From contig OU744723.1 of the NCBI GenBank assembly GCA_916613615.1, forward strand, positions 65,976,239-66,040,238: a stretch of DNA of 64,000 bases, in the 5' to 3' direction. The position numbers and the translations under genes are program-made. Shown piece by piece: positions 53,901 to 63,234 of this stretch. The notes under the pieces were generated by a model, which was given only the letters and a program-made list of their open reading frames with translations, was not told the DNA's origin and did no database searches. This stretch comes from Steromphala cineraria (Eukaryota; Mollusca; Gastropoda; Trochida; Trochidae). Within the stretch, counting starts at the first letter, position 1; each line of letters starts with the position of its first letter.

Positions 53901-56900
53901 AGTGTAAATATTTTCCTCTAAGACCATAATCAATTTCCCACATCATCAAATATGCTTTGTTTGGTAAACATTGGAAGACTATTGCTGGTCAATAGATAGA
54001 TCTATCTTCTCGTAGAGATTTCCTTTAATAATGTAATTGCATAAAACACCAAGTTTATATCATCATATCATAAACACTGACAACAATAATAGGCTTATCT
54101 AGGCCAAGTCGAATCTCATTAAGAATTAATGCACCTAAAGGTTAATACGTACGGCTCTTTGTTAACAGCAATGCACCGAAACTAGGGTTCGTCTCAAGTA
54201 ATATCGACAGAGTTAATGGAAGATTTAATTATTAAAAGATCAGTTTTGTAAAGGATATTTTACAGGCTTGACATTTACTTTATCACTGCTCACTTCCTTA
54301 ACTGTGCGAAGCTGAGAATATGAAGCAGATCCAACCTGGGGTGCCTTATTCCCCTTTCCTGCTTTTAAAGTTGTTGCCATTCCAGAATTCCCGACTTTTC
54401 TAACGTTCGTAGGCATACACGTTCGAAAATGCATTAATCATACCTTTTAAGTAAATGTTTTTTTAAATCGCAAATTCATCCTTTTTTACAAGTCAGCAAC
54501 CTTGAAGAAGAATCCTTAACGTTGTCAAACGTAATTACACGTGAATCTATAACGGTTCAGCAGTCAAACACAGAATTGCTTTTAACATGACCAACATTTC
54601 TTTTGAAGATCAAACTGGGTAAATGTCATTGTCACATTGTAATTATATCAGAAGCAAAGTAAATGTGATCTTGCTGTGAACAACCACGCTTAACTGATCA
54701 CCAGACTAGAAAATAATAGCATGGTACGCTCCGTAATTATGTCTAAAGCCAAGGAAGTGTTTTCCTGGATACAACTAGGCTTTAACAAGTATCAGACTGT
54801 CCAATATGAGGGCAAGGTTTCGCTCTGTAATTGTATCAAGAGCCGCGGTAATGTGTTGTAGCTTCGTAGGTACGGTGGATTTGCTTGAGAGGAAGAACAT
54901 AAACTGAGTTGTATTGGTTGAAATAATGATGGACGGTAATGTCTTATGCCCTGGTTTGCACACAGACGTATACTTTATCTTCTTTGAGAGGCATTTTAGA
55001 AGTTGTCATCCATATATTCCTCAGCATAATTGTATACCATATCATTTTCCTTTGATGACAAATTGAAAAAAATGATTTTTATTTTACTATTGGTTTGAAA
55101 ATACGTTTTCTATCATTGATATTTTGATATTTGTCCCTCGTCTTGTTGAAAGGTATCACTCATAAACCTCTAATGGTTGATACATAACCTGAAGAATCTA
55201 ACTTTGCGCCCTACTCACAGATAATGATAATATCAGACAGCGCTCCAATGTCGAATACCGCCCTATATATAAGCGCTCTACTGAATGGTAAACTGTCGAT
55301 GGTAACGAGAGACTTGGGTGTTTTGTTATGAGCGGATCATTAGACTCATGTGTCCCATCAGTACCTACTTTCCAGGCCTGATTGTGTCAAATGCTCGAGG
55401 TACCAATTTTACAGTCAGTCGCGTTGTGATTGAGTTGTTGAGTGTTTTCACGTCATGTTGAATGAAGCCTATGATTGAGATGGCGACTATGTGATGACAA
55501 GACGATAACGACCCGGTTTTTGGACAGCTCTCAAAGTAACTGATTTGCTTGTACACCCAGTTACTTTTTACTCATAAAGGAACAGTTTTTCATTTTTTAT
55601 GGATACGCTACGAACAATGATTTTGTATGAAAAAAGGAATCTCGCCCTCGTATTTTTTGAAATAAATCAACAATCGATGTAATAAGTAAAATTACTTGTT
55701 ACTTTTTTATAAAATGGTTGATATATTTAATATCAGAGGACACTCGGGTTCGATTCTCTATATCTATATTAGGTTGTCTGTCTCTTCAGGTAAAAGACCA
55801 GACCACAGACCTCAGACAAGCTTATTCTCTACGCTTGAAGCAAAGAACATAAAGCTGGCTGTGGTACATAAACAGCTTTCCCTCCAAGTTGACGATGTTA
55901 TATAATGATCATAACGCGTTGACGTAAGAGATGCATTAAAAATTCAACGCTGTCTATATTTTTGCTCTTAACTTTATTTTACAAACCGCATGCAATTGTT
56001 AATGCTTTCACGAACATTGTACTGTTCATCATAAGTAGATGCCGGAATGGCTTTCCCACTGTGAATTGAAAATTTACAGAGATCTAATGCGAGATCTCAA
56101 ACCCAAAGCGTTTTACTTCACCAAACATACTTGTATATTCTGTCTTACGTTTGAACACTTCATCATATATGCACACAAGCATTTGAGAGCATTACCGCCT
56201 CTAAAAGGTAGACATCTTCATGATTCGCGCTATTAAGCGTCGCCTTCCCATCATAAATAACACATCAGGAGCAACGCAAGGTGCGAGGATCTTTAAGCGT
56301 AATGGCGACAGGAGGTGTCTTAGAAACCGTCCAGAGTCTTAAAGGTCGACATTTATGGATGCAAGTCAACGGCTTCGGTGCAAAGATCGTTTGTAGGGCC
56401 CAAATGTGTTGACAAAGCGCCAAAGTGTCGGGGAAGATCCCCCATAAAGGTCAATATATGGATATTCAAGAAAGCTGATAATTGAGTTAGGTGAAACTAT
56501 CTTTTAGTTTAATTCAAATCATATCTGGTGATATATCTATCATTTCGGTGAAATATCAAATTAACCTTCATAAGTGTCAGTACGACTAATAACGAAGCAA
56601 GTATAAAATATTCCAAATATTATAAAGTTTCTTCTCTCAGGAAATATAACACAATCACATGTATGTGTTTACACTTCATTTATCACAAAGGTTTAAGAGG
56701 TTCCATTTTCTTTGTCACTTTAAAACACCAAGCGATCTTCAACATGAAATGGTAAATATTTCAACATAAAAAACGTTCAAAAATATATCAAAGGTCATTA
56801 TGACGACACACAGTCGACTAAACAATGAAACGACTACGAAAAGGTCAATTTAAGATATGAATATGTTCTGTAAGCCACAAAGATTGTCAATAAGATATCG

Positions 56901-58260
56901 CAGAGTCCACGAAATGGACATCTCTGGATAGAAGCGAGAAGCAAGTGTGTCTGTGAGTGATAATTGTGTATATTTGACTCCGAGCTCTGCTACAGAACTA
57001 ATCAACTACCCAGAGGCTGCATTAATCATTCAAACCTTTTGTATATGGCGCTGGAAAGAATGGCCCGACTGTGTGTGGAAAACAAAATAGCCCTGGGGAA
57101 ATATATGTTGCTGCACTGCATATGAACAATGCCATTTGTCAAAAATGACTCTGAATATCGTTAATATTCTTGGCACCTTGTTCAAGTCTGAATGTGATCA
57201 TAAAACCTCTTTTGAGGAATTCTGGCAATTTTTACTAATGTTTGGCGTTATCAAGATTGATGGGGAATTAGTTTCTTTATGAAATTGTATCAAAAGATGT
57301 GGAAAGATGACTAATGCAGTAAACATTTGTTTTTTCTTGCTTCCTTGAATATACAGTACATACAGTTGTGCATGTTAATACAATAATGTGATTCATATAT
57401 TTCATACATGGCATATCCTAATAGGGGACGATACTTTACTAAACCACAGTTCTGCTTACCGCAATTTGTTGCCAATTTTTTGCAAATTATTAATAATATA
57501 TTACGATATTATTTCCAAAATATATCTTACCTGCCAAAGAAACCAAGTTTTCCAATTGTGACTCCTGATCAGCAACCTAACAGGACATAAAGTTGTCATC
57601 AGGAACCGGTAAATTATGAAACTTTGAATCCCAAAAAGATCATGTTATGTATTAAAAACTTTGACACCAAGAACAAGTTAATCATGAACAAAATTGACAT
57701 CAAGACCCATGAAATGAGGAACATCTTGACAACCCAAACCTTTAAATGATGAAAACAAAACCGTTGTTTAAGGAAACTATTATTATTATTATTATTCGGA
57801 ACAGTATGATCAAATAGTATTTTTCTTTTGTAATGAAACAAATTCACCGATTTGGCAAATGGTTTATTTTAAAATGACAGCCACGGATATCGTGTTTTGA
57901 ATATGAAAATTAAAAATTTTCCAAAATTAGCAGGAATTTGATTTCAAAACGGCATAACTAATTTATGATGAGATGACAATATTAAATGATTAAGAATATT
58001 CAATTTATATATAAATTATTATCCGATTTACCCGAGATAAACATTCTTAAACATTTAGTATTGTCATCTCATCATAAACCATTCGAAAACGGTTTCTGAA
58101 TTGCAAGAAGAATAAACCGACAGGATATCGGTATTTGTATGAAAAGGTTATCTCAAAATTTTGTAAAAATTACTTATTTTATTAACGTAAGAGTTTCTTG
58201 TATTTTTTATCAATTATGATCAAATACTTACTTTCTGTGTTTCAGCTACATCCCTCTTGT
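37685..58260 (-). CDS. Multi-exon acidic, granin/prohormone-like protein gene (5' end incomplete)
   Basis: Eight exons (52862-52966, 52152-52330, 47473-47595, 40340-40435, 39287-39530, 38806-38901, 38256-38501, 37685-37728) join with consensus GT-AG sites and matching phases (1,0,0,0,1,1,1) into 376 codons plus TGA. A 29-base exon at 58232-58260 probably precedes them. No start codon or signal peptide was found. Residues are numbered from the first whole codon of 52862-52966. The chain has no cysteine, Lys-Lys at 62-63, Lys-Arg at 185-186, a Tyr/Gly-rich stretch at 199-207 (GMYGGYDGY), Trp-Trp at 241-242, helical-looking segments at about 95-167 and 228-295, and a Glu/Ala-rich tail from about 300 to 376. 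Acidity, lack of Cys and dibasic sites are typical of secretory-granule granins and neuropeptide precursors; this assignment is inference. I do not recognise the family, and an intracellular acidic coiled-coil protein is also possible. Introns reach about 7 kb and are full of repeats. Confidence 0.72.
38066..38228 (+). repeat. Intronic direct repeat
   Basis: ACAAGTTCACAGAAACGGAC..AAAATGGTACGACTTGAAAA at about 38074 recurs as ACAAGTTCGTAGAAGCGGAC..AAAATGGTACAACTTGAAAA at about 38181. It lies between exons G and H. Confidence 0.82.
38256..38501 (-). CDS. Exon G, Glu-rich tail
   Basis: The acceptor is TTTCCCTCAATAG and the donor GAAG|GTACTT. It has 246 bases, phase 1-1. It begins EMLANALLDDVSNVENEYKM and continues as a Glu/Ala/Ser-rich tail. 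If unspliced it would stop two codons later, so intron retention would change only the C-terminus. Confidence 0.8.
38806..38901 (-). CDS. Exon F of acidic prohormone-like gene
   Basis: The acceptor is ACTTTTCCAG and the donor CTTG|GTAATC. It has 96 bases in phase 1-1, encoding NERALALVSYLDDIVSRDN followed by NPDDIGQIRDIL. The longer open frame overlapping it on the same strand is a different frame and does not splice to its neighbours. Confidence 0.82.
39040..39222 (+). repeat. Intronic tandem duplication, period 116 bp
   Basis: ATTGAATTCGAATCTGTATT at 39045 and 39161 is identical, and the match continues through CATTCCTCGGAGTATATAGA. It fills most of the intron between exons E and F. Confidence 0.88.
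39287..39530 (-). CDS. Exon E of acidic prohormone-like gene
   Basis: The acceptor is CATCCTCTTCCAG and the donor GGAG|GTGGGT, 81 codons plus one base. It holds Tyr-rich AYYPAYEEPEM, a Lys-Arg pair, GMYGGYDGYLP, then a helical stretch ending NALLNAWWEKDFEGG if joined to exon F. If the protein is a prohormone, cleavage after Lys-Arg would release a peptide starting SDLEPM. No Gly-Lys-Arg amidation signal is present. Confidence 0.83.
40340..40435 (-). CDS. Exon D of acidic prohormone-like gene
   Basis: The acceptor is CTCTCTATGCAG and the donor ATG|GTAAGT, phase 0 at both ends, exactly 32 codons. The peptide begins MSEKEAGLYEEEVISEYQRL and ends AALM, a probable amphipathic helix. The first codon is ATG, but upstream coding and the strong acceptor argue that this is internal rather than the start. 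Confidence 0.82.
40626..40722. repeat. Imperfect hairpin in intron
   Basis: AGGGACTTGTATTGCAAA on the left pairs with TTTGCAATACAAGTTCCT on the right. It lies upstream of exon D in the same intron as the 2.5-kb element. Confidence 0.7.
41938..41973. repeat. CAT microsatellite
   Basis: About ten CAT units; the polyhistidine in the overlapping frame is a repeat product. Confidence 0.93.
42041..42403 (-). mobile_element. TTAA-type MITE
   Basis: TTAA stands at both ends and the inverted tips are AGGGGTAGTAGCACGTTTTT and AAACGTGCTACTTCCCCT. It runs opposite to the copy at 17496. Its left end is about 70 bp from a CAT microsatellite. It lies in the intron between exons C and D, about 370 bp outside the 2.5-kb element. 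Confidence 0.82.
42773..43067 (+). repeat. Left terminal inverted repeat
   Basis: This arm matches the right arm with scattered substitutions. Near the tip GATGACCGTAACT is followed by an inverted version. At the inner end GATGACGGTAACTG occurs at 42998-43011, 43031-43044 and 43054-43067. Confidence 0.85.
43777..44131 (+). mobile_element. TTAA-type MITE nested inside the 2.5-kb element
   Basis: The left tip AGGGGCAGTAGCACG and the diverged right tip AACGTTCTACTGTCCCT match the family at 17496, 32488 and 42041. The right TTAA is intact and the left is changed to TTCA. It shares the internal TCTTACACAAAATGAATTAA segment. It inserted after the host element. Confidence 0.8.
45006..45299 (-). repeat. 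Right terminal inverted repeat
   Basis: This is the inverted counterpart of the left arm. The inner motif occurs on the minus strand at 45006-45019, 45039-45052 and 45062-45075. Confidence 0.85.
45560..45755 (+). repeat. About 60-bp tandem repeat, 3 copies
   Basis: AACGGAATTGTATAAACG, CAACGGAATTATATGAATAC and CAACGGAATTATATAAACGG occur in succession. Each is followed by a related AAAATGGGA-type block in the last two copies. It lies in the intron between exons C and D. Confidence 0.65.
47282..47404. repeat. Fold-back repeat, possible Penelope-type tail
   Basis: GAGGAATATATGGATGACAA on the left is inverted on the right as TTGTCATCTACATATTCCTC. The loop on the minus strand reads CTGTGTCGAAACGTCGCATA; CGAAACG motifs of this kind are typical of Penelope-like element ends. 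It sits about 70 bp downstream of the exon C donor. A single arm recurs at about 54990-55040. Confidence 0.65.
47473..47595 (-). CDS. Exon C of acidic prohormone-like gene
   Basis: The acceptor is TTTATCCAG|GAC and the donor GTG|GTAAGT, phase 0 at both ends, 41 codons. The peptide begins DSEAVRAQIEMSPTRVAEEL and ends DNFYAALKDLVATGV. It looks amphipathic and helical. It is one of the cleanest exons of the chain: GC-rich third positions and strong splice sites. Confidence 0.83.
49588..49890 (+). repeat. Tandem repeat, period 118-130 bp, 2.5 copies
   Basis: ATCAGCGAATATGAAATAAA at 49588 recurs with changes at 49706 and 49836. Between them TTTGTAAAATAGCATCGAGC and related blocks repeat. An older copy may extend left to about 49460. 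Confidence 0.75.
49913..49947. repeat. CAGG microsatellite
   Basis: A short run of CAGG/CAGC units. TGACGTC-type motifs and GC-rich sequence follow at 49984-50045. Confidence 0.85.
51780..51818 (-). CDS. Candidate additional or alternative exon (39 nt)
   Basis: A perfect CAG|GTAAGT donor follows 51780, and a weaker TTTTCGTCAAG acceptor precedes 51818. The 13 codons (LRGSQVDKGVKCQ) are phase 0 at both ends and so could be inserted between exons B and C without a frameshift. It would add the only cysteine. It could equally be a chance donor. Confidence 0.25.
52101..52140 (+). repeat. 20-bp tandem duplication beside the exon B donor
   Basis: TCACTAGGTTAGGATATAA repeats twice head to tail with one differing first base. 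The second copy ends 10 bp from the GTGAGT donor. Confidence 0.92.
52152..52330 (-). CDS. Exon B of acidic prohormone-like gene
   Basis: The acceptor is TTTACCGTGCAG and the donor GAT|GTGAGT. The exon has 179 bases: two bases completing a Val codon plus 59 codons. The product is Thr/Glu/Lys-rich with a Lys-Lys pair (GEPKKVTETK) and an acidic end (NEDNEETEMEPVD). Codon use is visibly more GC-rich than the flanking intron. A perfect 20-bp tandem duplication lies just inside the downstream intron. Confidence 0.8.
52862..52966 (-). CDS. Exon A of acidic prohormone-like gene
   Basis: The acceptor is GCACTACAG|GT and the donor AAAG|GTAAGT. It encodes 34 whole codons, Lys/Glu/Thr-rich, including VAVHESHVSHTENINGKEV. 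It ends in phase 1, matching the two leading bases of the next exon. A second AG five bases downstream (exon start 52961) would give phase 0 entry, starting KTKGKN. Another frame is also open across the exon but is very basic and does not continue in the next exon. Confidence 0.72.
53416..53531. repeat. Hairpin MITE in intron
   Basis: GTTGCACAAAACAACTTAAC on the left pairs with TAAGTGTTTTGTGCAAC on the right. Inner CTAAGG/CCTTAG segments also pair. It lies in the intron upstream of exon A. Confidence 0.75.
54990..55040. repeat. Solo arm of the 47282 fold-back repeat
   Basis: TTTTAGAAGTTGTCATCCAT followed by ATATTCCTCAGCATAATTGT matches the right arm of the repeat at 47282-47404. The opposite arm is absent. 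Confidence 0.6.
55041..57950. other. Intronic sequence, nothing specific recognised
   Basis: It lies between exon A and the 29-nt exon of the minus-strand gene. GGGTTCGATTCTC at about 55747 resembles a tRNA B box but no tRNA fold surrounds it. Short open frames have no splice support. Confidence 0.45.
57777..57796. repeat. ATT microsatellite
   Basis: Six to seven perfect ATT units inside an intron. Confidence 0.9.
57961..58078. repeat. AT-rich palindrome near the 29-nt exon
   Basis: TTTATGATGAGATGACAATA on the left is inverted on the right as TATTGTCATCTCATCATAAA, with one inserted base. The arms are about 40 bp around an AT-rich loop. It is 154 bp downstream of the 29-nt exon in transcript orientation. 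Confidence 0.8.
58232..58260 (-). CDS. Probable 29-nt upstream exon (KRDVAETQK)
   Basis: A TTTATTTTCAG acceptor precedes 58260 and an AAA|GTAAGT donor follows 58232, both good matches to consensus. The open reading is KRDVAETQK after a split codon ending in AC; another frame hits a stop. It ends at a codon boundary, whereas the best acceptor of the next recognised exon (52966) needs one base carried over. The join works only with the weaker acceptor at 52961 or with a further exon not seen. The Lys-Arg would be a possible processing site near the N-terminus. Confidence 0.5.
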
Positions 58261-58609
58261 CTGAAAATAAAGAAAGACATTTTAGAATATACAGACATAT
58301 TGCTCGCGTTCATTACTTGCTTTGTGTTTCTAACTATGAAGTGCTTTTAGTTAGGCATGGACAATTCTTATAAAATTAGACGTGTAACGTGCGTGTAGTC
58401 TACGCAAATATTTATACCTGAAAATTGGATGTTCTGACCTACGTGGTCGTGATTAGCGCTTAGTAGCAGCTCTGATATTACAATCCTTCAGGGTAACGAT
58501 GTAGCTTTTTTAAGCATATCTTAGGACGTGGAAAAGGCGCAAAAGTATTCACATTATTATATTTGCGATTTTCACCTAATTCACTTTTATTGAATTGAAA
58601 GCTCTCCCT

Positions 58610-58915
58610 TTCCGTGTTCGTGTCCGTGTCCGTGTCCGTGTCCGTGTCCGTGTCTGTGTCTGTGTCCGTGTCTGTGTCTGTGTCTGTGTCTGTGTCTGTG
58701 TCTGTGTCTCTGTCTGTGTCCGTGTCCGTGTCCGTGTCTGTGTCTGTGTCTGTGTCTGTGTCTGTGTCTGTGTCCGCGTCTGTGTCTGTGTCTGTGTCTG
58801 TGTGTCTTTGTTTCTGCGTGTCTGTATGTCTGTGTCTTTGTTTCTGTGTGTCTGTATGTCTGTGTCTGTGTTTCTGTGTGTCTGTATGTCTGTCTGTCTC
58901 TATCTGTCTGTTTCT
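58610..58915. repeat. TGTGTC/CGTGTC hexamer microsatellite
   Basis: About 190 bp of six-base units interspersing TGTGTC with CGTGTC. After that comes a longer period of units such as TGTGTCTTTGTTTCTGTGTG. The two 118-132 codon open frames over it (Val-Ser and Val-Cys/Arg repeats) are products of the repeat. Confidence 0.93.
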
Positions 58916-59097
58916 CGTTGTCCCTTTGTCTCTCTTCCGCTCACATCACTTTCCAATATACGAGAAATAACAGTCATCAGATTGATTAAATAGTTTCGCA
59001 CTTGGTATGGTAATTCGTGCTGGAACTACATGGTAATATTGTATCACTAATGTTTCTGTAAACAGCTCATTAACAAGCCACCCACGCCAACCCAGTG

Positions 59098-59812
59098 CGT
59101 CACTGAACAATTACCTCACATCCGATGTGGTGAATATATACATTTAGCACGTCACTGGGCAATTTGCCCGTTGACCAAAAGAGTGGTAACTGTGATATAT
59201 TAATAGGTCACTGGACATTTTGACTAATGTCAAAAAGAGTGAATAGATCATTCTTTAAATCAATTGCTCAATTTTTACGATTTCCAAAAGAGTACATAGA
59301 TCATTATTAAATCTCATTTAACTAATTTTACTTATGACAAAAATAGCAAACAAATGTACATTTTAAACGTGACAGGACAATTTGTGAAACAGAGTTCACT
59401 TTTCATAAACGGAACGAGACAATTTATCAATTAAGCAAAAGCGTGAATATATTCATGTATTAAAACGTCATTCGACAGTTGTCCTAATGACCACAAGAGT
59501 GGGCCTATAAACTTATTAAACATTACTTGATAATTTGACCGATGATCAAACGTGTAGGCGTAAATATACATAGTTTAAACGTCACAACGAAAACCAAAAT
59601 ATTAGGCACATAAATCTACCAAAATGTAACTTGATAACGTTTCCTTTGTAAAACAGTGTTGGTACATTAACATCACTGAACAATTTTGCAGATGACCATA
59701 CATTTCAACGTCTTTGGACATTTTTTCTATGCCGAAAAGAGTGGGCGCCTTCATCTAGTTGAACGTCATTGGTCAATTTTCCCGATGTCCAAAAGAGTGA
59801 ATAGATACATGT
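59098..59812. repeat. Degenerate tandem array, about 55-bp unit, about 13-14 copies
   Basis: Units follow the pattern ACGTCACTGGACAATTTG, then CCGATGACCAAAAGAGTGAA, then TAGAT-like AT-rich sequence. Copies at 59151, 59209, 59263, 59320, 59370 and so on to 59765 diverge heavily, but the order of the segments is kept. The open frame at 59686-59952 overlaps its end. Confidence 0.75.
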
Positions 59813-60639
59813 GGAATGAGACGTCTGGATACTGTGTAGGACAACTCAAGTGGTTCATCATCCTTGATGGAAGAGACAGGCCAGCGATTACTACAGGCAA
59901 ACAGGATGAGTGTCGTGCCCGTGTCGTGTCTCTGACAGACTGTCTGGAGTAACGCTATCTCAGCCCACGAGCATTATTAGTATTCACATGGAGACGAGTT
60001 TTTGTCTATGAATAAATATATTGTTTGGGATGAGCATATTGGGGATATCTGAACCACGCAGGTATAAGAATTGCATATTAAATTGGAGTTCCATATACAT
60101 ATATTTATATTATTTGAGATTTTATTCATGTATGCTCTCGTTCTTGCGCAATGGTTATAGAATTCTTAAGGAGACGTTTTTTGGTCTAAATTGTTTTGTA
60201 AAGGCATAATCAGATGAAGCCTCGTTGAGGAGATGGTGTATGTCGGAGATAATAAGTATGTGTTCATCACCAATCCACCTATATATTCCTTTGATGTAAG
60301 GATGATAAGCAATAGTAGTTCTTCCAACACAAAGTCTACGAAATAATATTCCTTTCTCTGGAAAATATCAATTCCAATTTACGAATGTGTCTTTTAAGCC
60401 ATTTTAGCTTAGCAGAAGACCTTCTTTAAAGGTATACATTGTTTTGTTAGGATTTAAGTCTTCATCAAAGACTTTGTGCAATAAAAAGTGTTCCTTTTCA
60501 TCAAATCGTCACTATGTCTTCTATCTAATGTCCTGATAAAATTATTTTCTTTATTTTGGTTATTTACTGCAGGGTAAAAGAAGAGCTCCAAGAATTTCTA
60601 TAATTCGGTTCGGTTGCTGAATTTAGTTTCGGTTCAGTA

Positions 60640-60890
60640 TCGCCTGTGTTGTGAAACCAATGCATTTTTTTAAAGCTATTCCGGACCAGAATAAGTGGTA
60701 CTTAAAGAGGTCTTTCATCAAAATACTTGTACTTTCGTTGCCAGGTTTCGTACTGAGTAAACAGCACCTTAAGAAGGCTACATTCTGTTGTGAAACTAGT
60801 GTGTCTGGGTTAAGGCTATTCCGTACTACAATAATGGTTACTTGAAGAGGTTTTAAACTGAAATAAGTGTAGTGTTGGTGCTAAATGTCG
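60640..60890 (+). repeat. Tandem duplication, period about 139 bp
   Basis: GTTGTGAAACCAATGC..AAAGCTATTCCGGACCAGAA recurs as GTTGTGAAACTAGTGT..AAGGCTATTCCGTACTACAA. The order also continues through ACTTAAAGAGG/ACTTGAAGAGG. Confidence 0.75.
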
Positions 60891-60899
60891 TTCTCTTTG

Positions 60900-62810
60900 A
60901 GTATCGGCCCAACTATGTATTGAACCCTGATGTGAGACCAACGGGTCTATATTTCCTCTCGGGGTCGGATATGACGCCGGTATTGGTTGTTCTGATTGGC
61001 GTTTATTATATGTGGACAGGAAACTAGCACACTCAAAACGCTATTTTCCTAGCAACTGCTCTCAATGATCCATTACGGGTCCATTCAAGGGCGATTATTT
61101 CTGTTTGTTGATAGTTAATGGAACCTATATATCACAACCAACGCAAAAGAAAACCCACAGTTCAATAATAATGGCGGATTTAATGTGTCTCCAGTAACGA
61201 GTATAAATTTACCTCGCTTAACGTTATGAGGTTATGTATTGCTAGAACCTTTAGGATGAATCTTTACATAGACATCTATTTATTATCGACTTTTTAATTG
61301 ACTTTACGTAATGAATCAATGTTAGGATTTATATTTCACAATTAGAATCTAAAGGATGAATTATTTGCAATACATTGCATAACCTTCTTATCGAAACGAA
61401 ATCGATCTTTTGGCTCTATTAGGCAAGATCATAACCATTAACAAAACGATCATAAAACTCCGATAAGGAACTCAGTAAATATTCAACCTTTCATCTTTTC
61501 TGGAGATATTGGCATGGCTCCAGAACAAAAATACTTTTCCTGGAAACTCATGGAGCGAAATCTCCTTACTTGTGATCAAATACTAGTTACAGTGATCAGG
61601 AGGTTTATCCGGCTCAGCGGTATGTTGATCTTTTCTAAATGCCAGCTCCACCCTACTGCTAAGACGCAAACTCGATATAAACATAAATCTTATGATCGCT
61701 GTCAGTAGCTCGGAATCAAGCTGCGCTCAAAGTAAAATAAGGATTTTGAAGAGAAAACGCGAATAGAATTGCCTTCTTAAAATTGTTATCATAATTCCCT
61801 TAAGTGTAGTACCTGTTATAAGCTCATTTCTTCCAAAACAATTATATGAGAATTATGGTTTCTTCTACTTCTTTTTGATTTTGATTTTGCAAAATGAAAA
61901 GCATCTTAATTTATTAGGAATTTTTTTAAAGAAAACTTTCTCCTGCAATTTCTTGATGAGAAATGTAATTAATTTTGGATTTCTTACTTCTTCGATGTAT
62001 ACTCTCCATTATCTGTAGTTATATAGAATATTCCACAAATCAATAATTTCTTACGCAATTTTAAAAAAAGCAATTGATCACAGGTTTATTTCGTTTAAAC
62101 GACTGTCACTTATTATTCTCTTTCTCATTTCCTGATGTCATCACACATGCATTGATGAAAGCCATATCTCAATCGATCAGCGTAGGTAGATACTTGCTTA
62201 TTTTGTCCTCCTTGTTTTTAATGTGTTTATAAGGCTCACTTTCCCGCTCAAAGGTTACTGCTAACCTTATCAATTATTTCGTTCGGGCTTAATGTCAGAT
62301 GCTTTATGGCTTTGCGTAATTCTGTATCGATTGGGTTGAAACAGTTTTTGAATGTAAAAAGTTTTTAATCACCAACATGCTATTTCAGTATAAATAAATA
62401 ATGGGATGATTTGCAAGTTAAAACTTGATCCTCTTGAGCTAGCGAGATACCTTGGATATGCTTTTTTTGGTTAAAGGTTAGACAAAGTTACTAATGGAAA
62501 TTTCTTACAAAATTCCTTATTCAAAAACCACCAAAATTAAAAACATACTCGGTCATCGCAGTGCCAACACGTTAAAATATCTTTGACAATAATAGGAGCG
62601 TCATATTCGATATTACTGAGGTGTCAAACAACAGAATTCGATGGAAATTTAAATTGAATAGCAAAACAATATTCTTAACTTTTCTACTACAACAAATGTA
62701 ACCAAAACTGAAATGAAAGTGGAACCGTATAAATATAAATAATGGATAGCAAATATTGGATCAACTCTTAAACAGCTTTCTGGGATGATGATAAAAAACT
62801 TCATCCTCTC
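60900..62810. other. No exon recognised upstream of the gene
   Basis: The first exon and promoter of the minus-strand gene could lie here or beyond the window. I looked for a minus-strand ATG with a hydrophobic stretch and a donor and found none convincing. Confidence 0.4.
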
Positions 62811-62814
62811 AACT

Positions 62815-63020
62815 CTCAACATTGTGATGACACTATGAAGATCTAAGAAGATTCAAGTCTCTCAATTATTGTCTTTATCATTTTCTCTATGCCGCGATGA
62901 AGATCTAAGAAGATTTAAGTTTCTCAGCTATTCTCTCCATGATCAAAAAAGACCCAATTCTCCAAGAGGTGGATTGTATACAATTCTCTCTATGATGCGA
63001 TGAAGATTCAAGTCAGTGGG
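62815..63020 (+). repeat. Direct repeats, about 65-bp unit
   Basis: ATGAAGATCTAAGAAGATTC at about 62835 recurs as ATGAAGATCTAAGAAGATTT at about 62898 and in part as GATGAAGATTCAAGTC at about 63000. Between them lie TTTTCTCTATG-type blocks. Confidence 0.65.
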
Positions 63021-63234
63021 CAAGCCAACTCCCAAAACGCCAAGACCATGAAAGGCAAGATTGACGGTACCCACCTAGAGCAGCCCCCAGCGCTCGTTAT
63101 GGAATCGCCCATCCCTGGTGCTTTGTTATCAGCTTGGAGAAGCATCGCGAGGCTTTTGTTTACACCATGTACAAGACAATCTATACTCACCCTTGAGACT
63201 TGCTGGCAATCTGCCCAGAACCTTTGGTAGGATG

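Noticed and set aside
54240..54434. Minus-strand frame with Lys/Ser-rich residues and a GTGAGC donor, considered as an extra exon
   Set aside because: The available acceptors and donor give phases that do not join either the 29-nt exon or exon A.
55735..55765. tRNA-like B box GGGTTCGATTCTC
   Set aside because: No matching A box, acceptor stem or anticodon arm could be formed around it.
58595..58993. Two long plus-strand frames of Val-Ser and Val-Cys/Arg repeats
   Set aside because: They are translations of a hexamer microsatellite, open in more than one frame.
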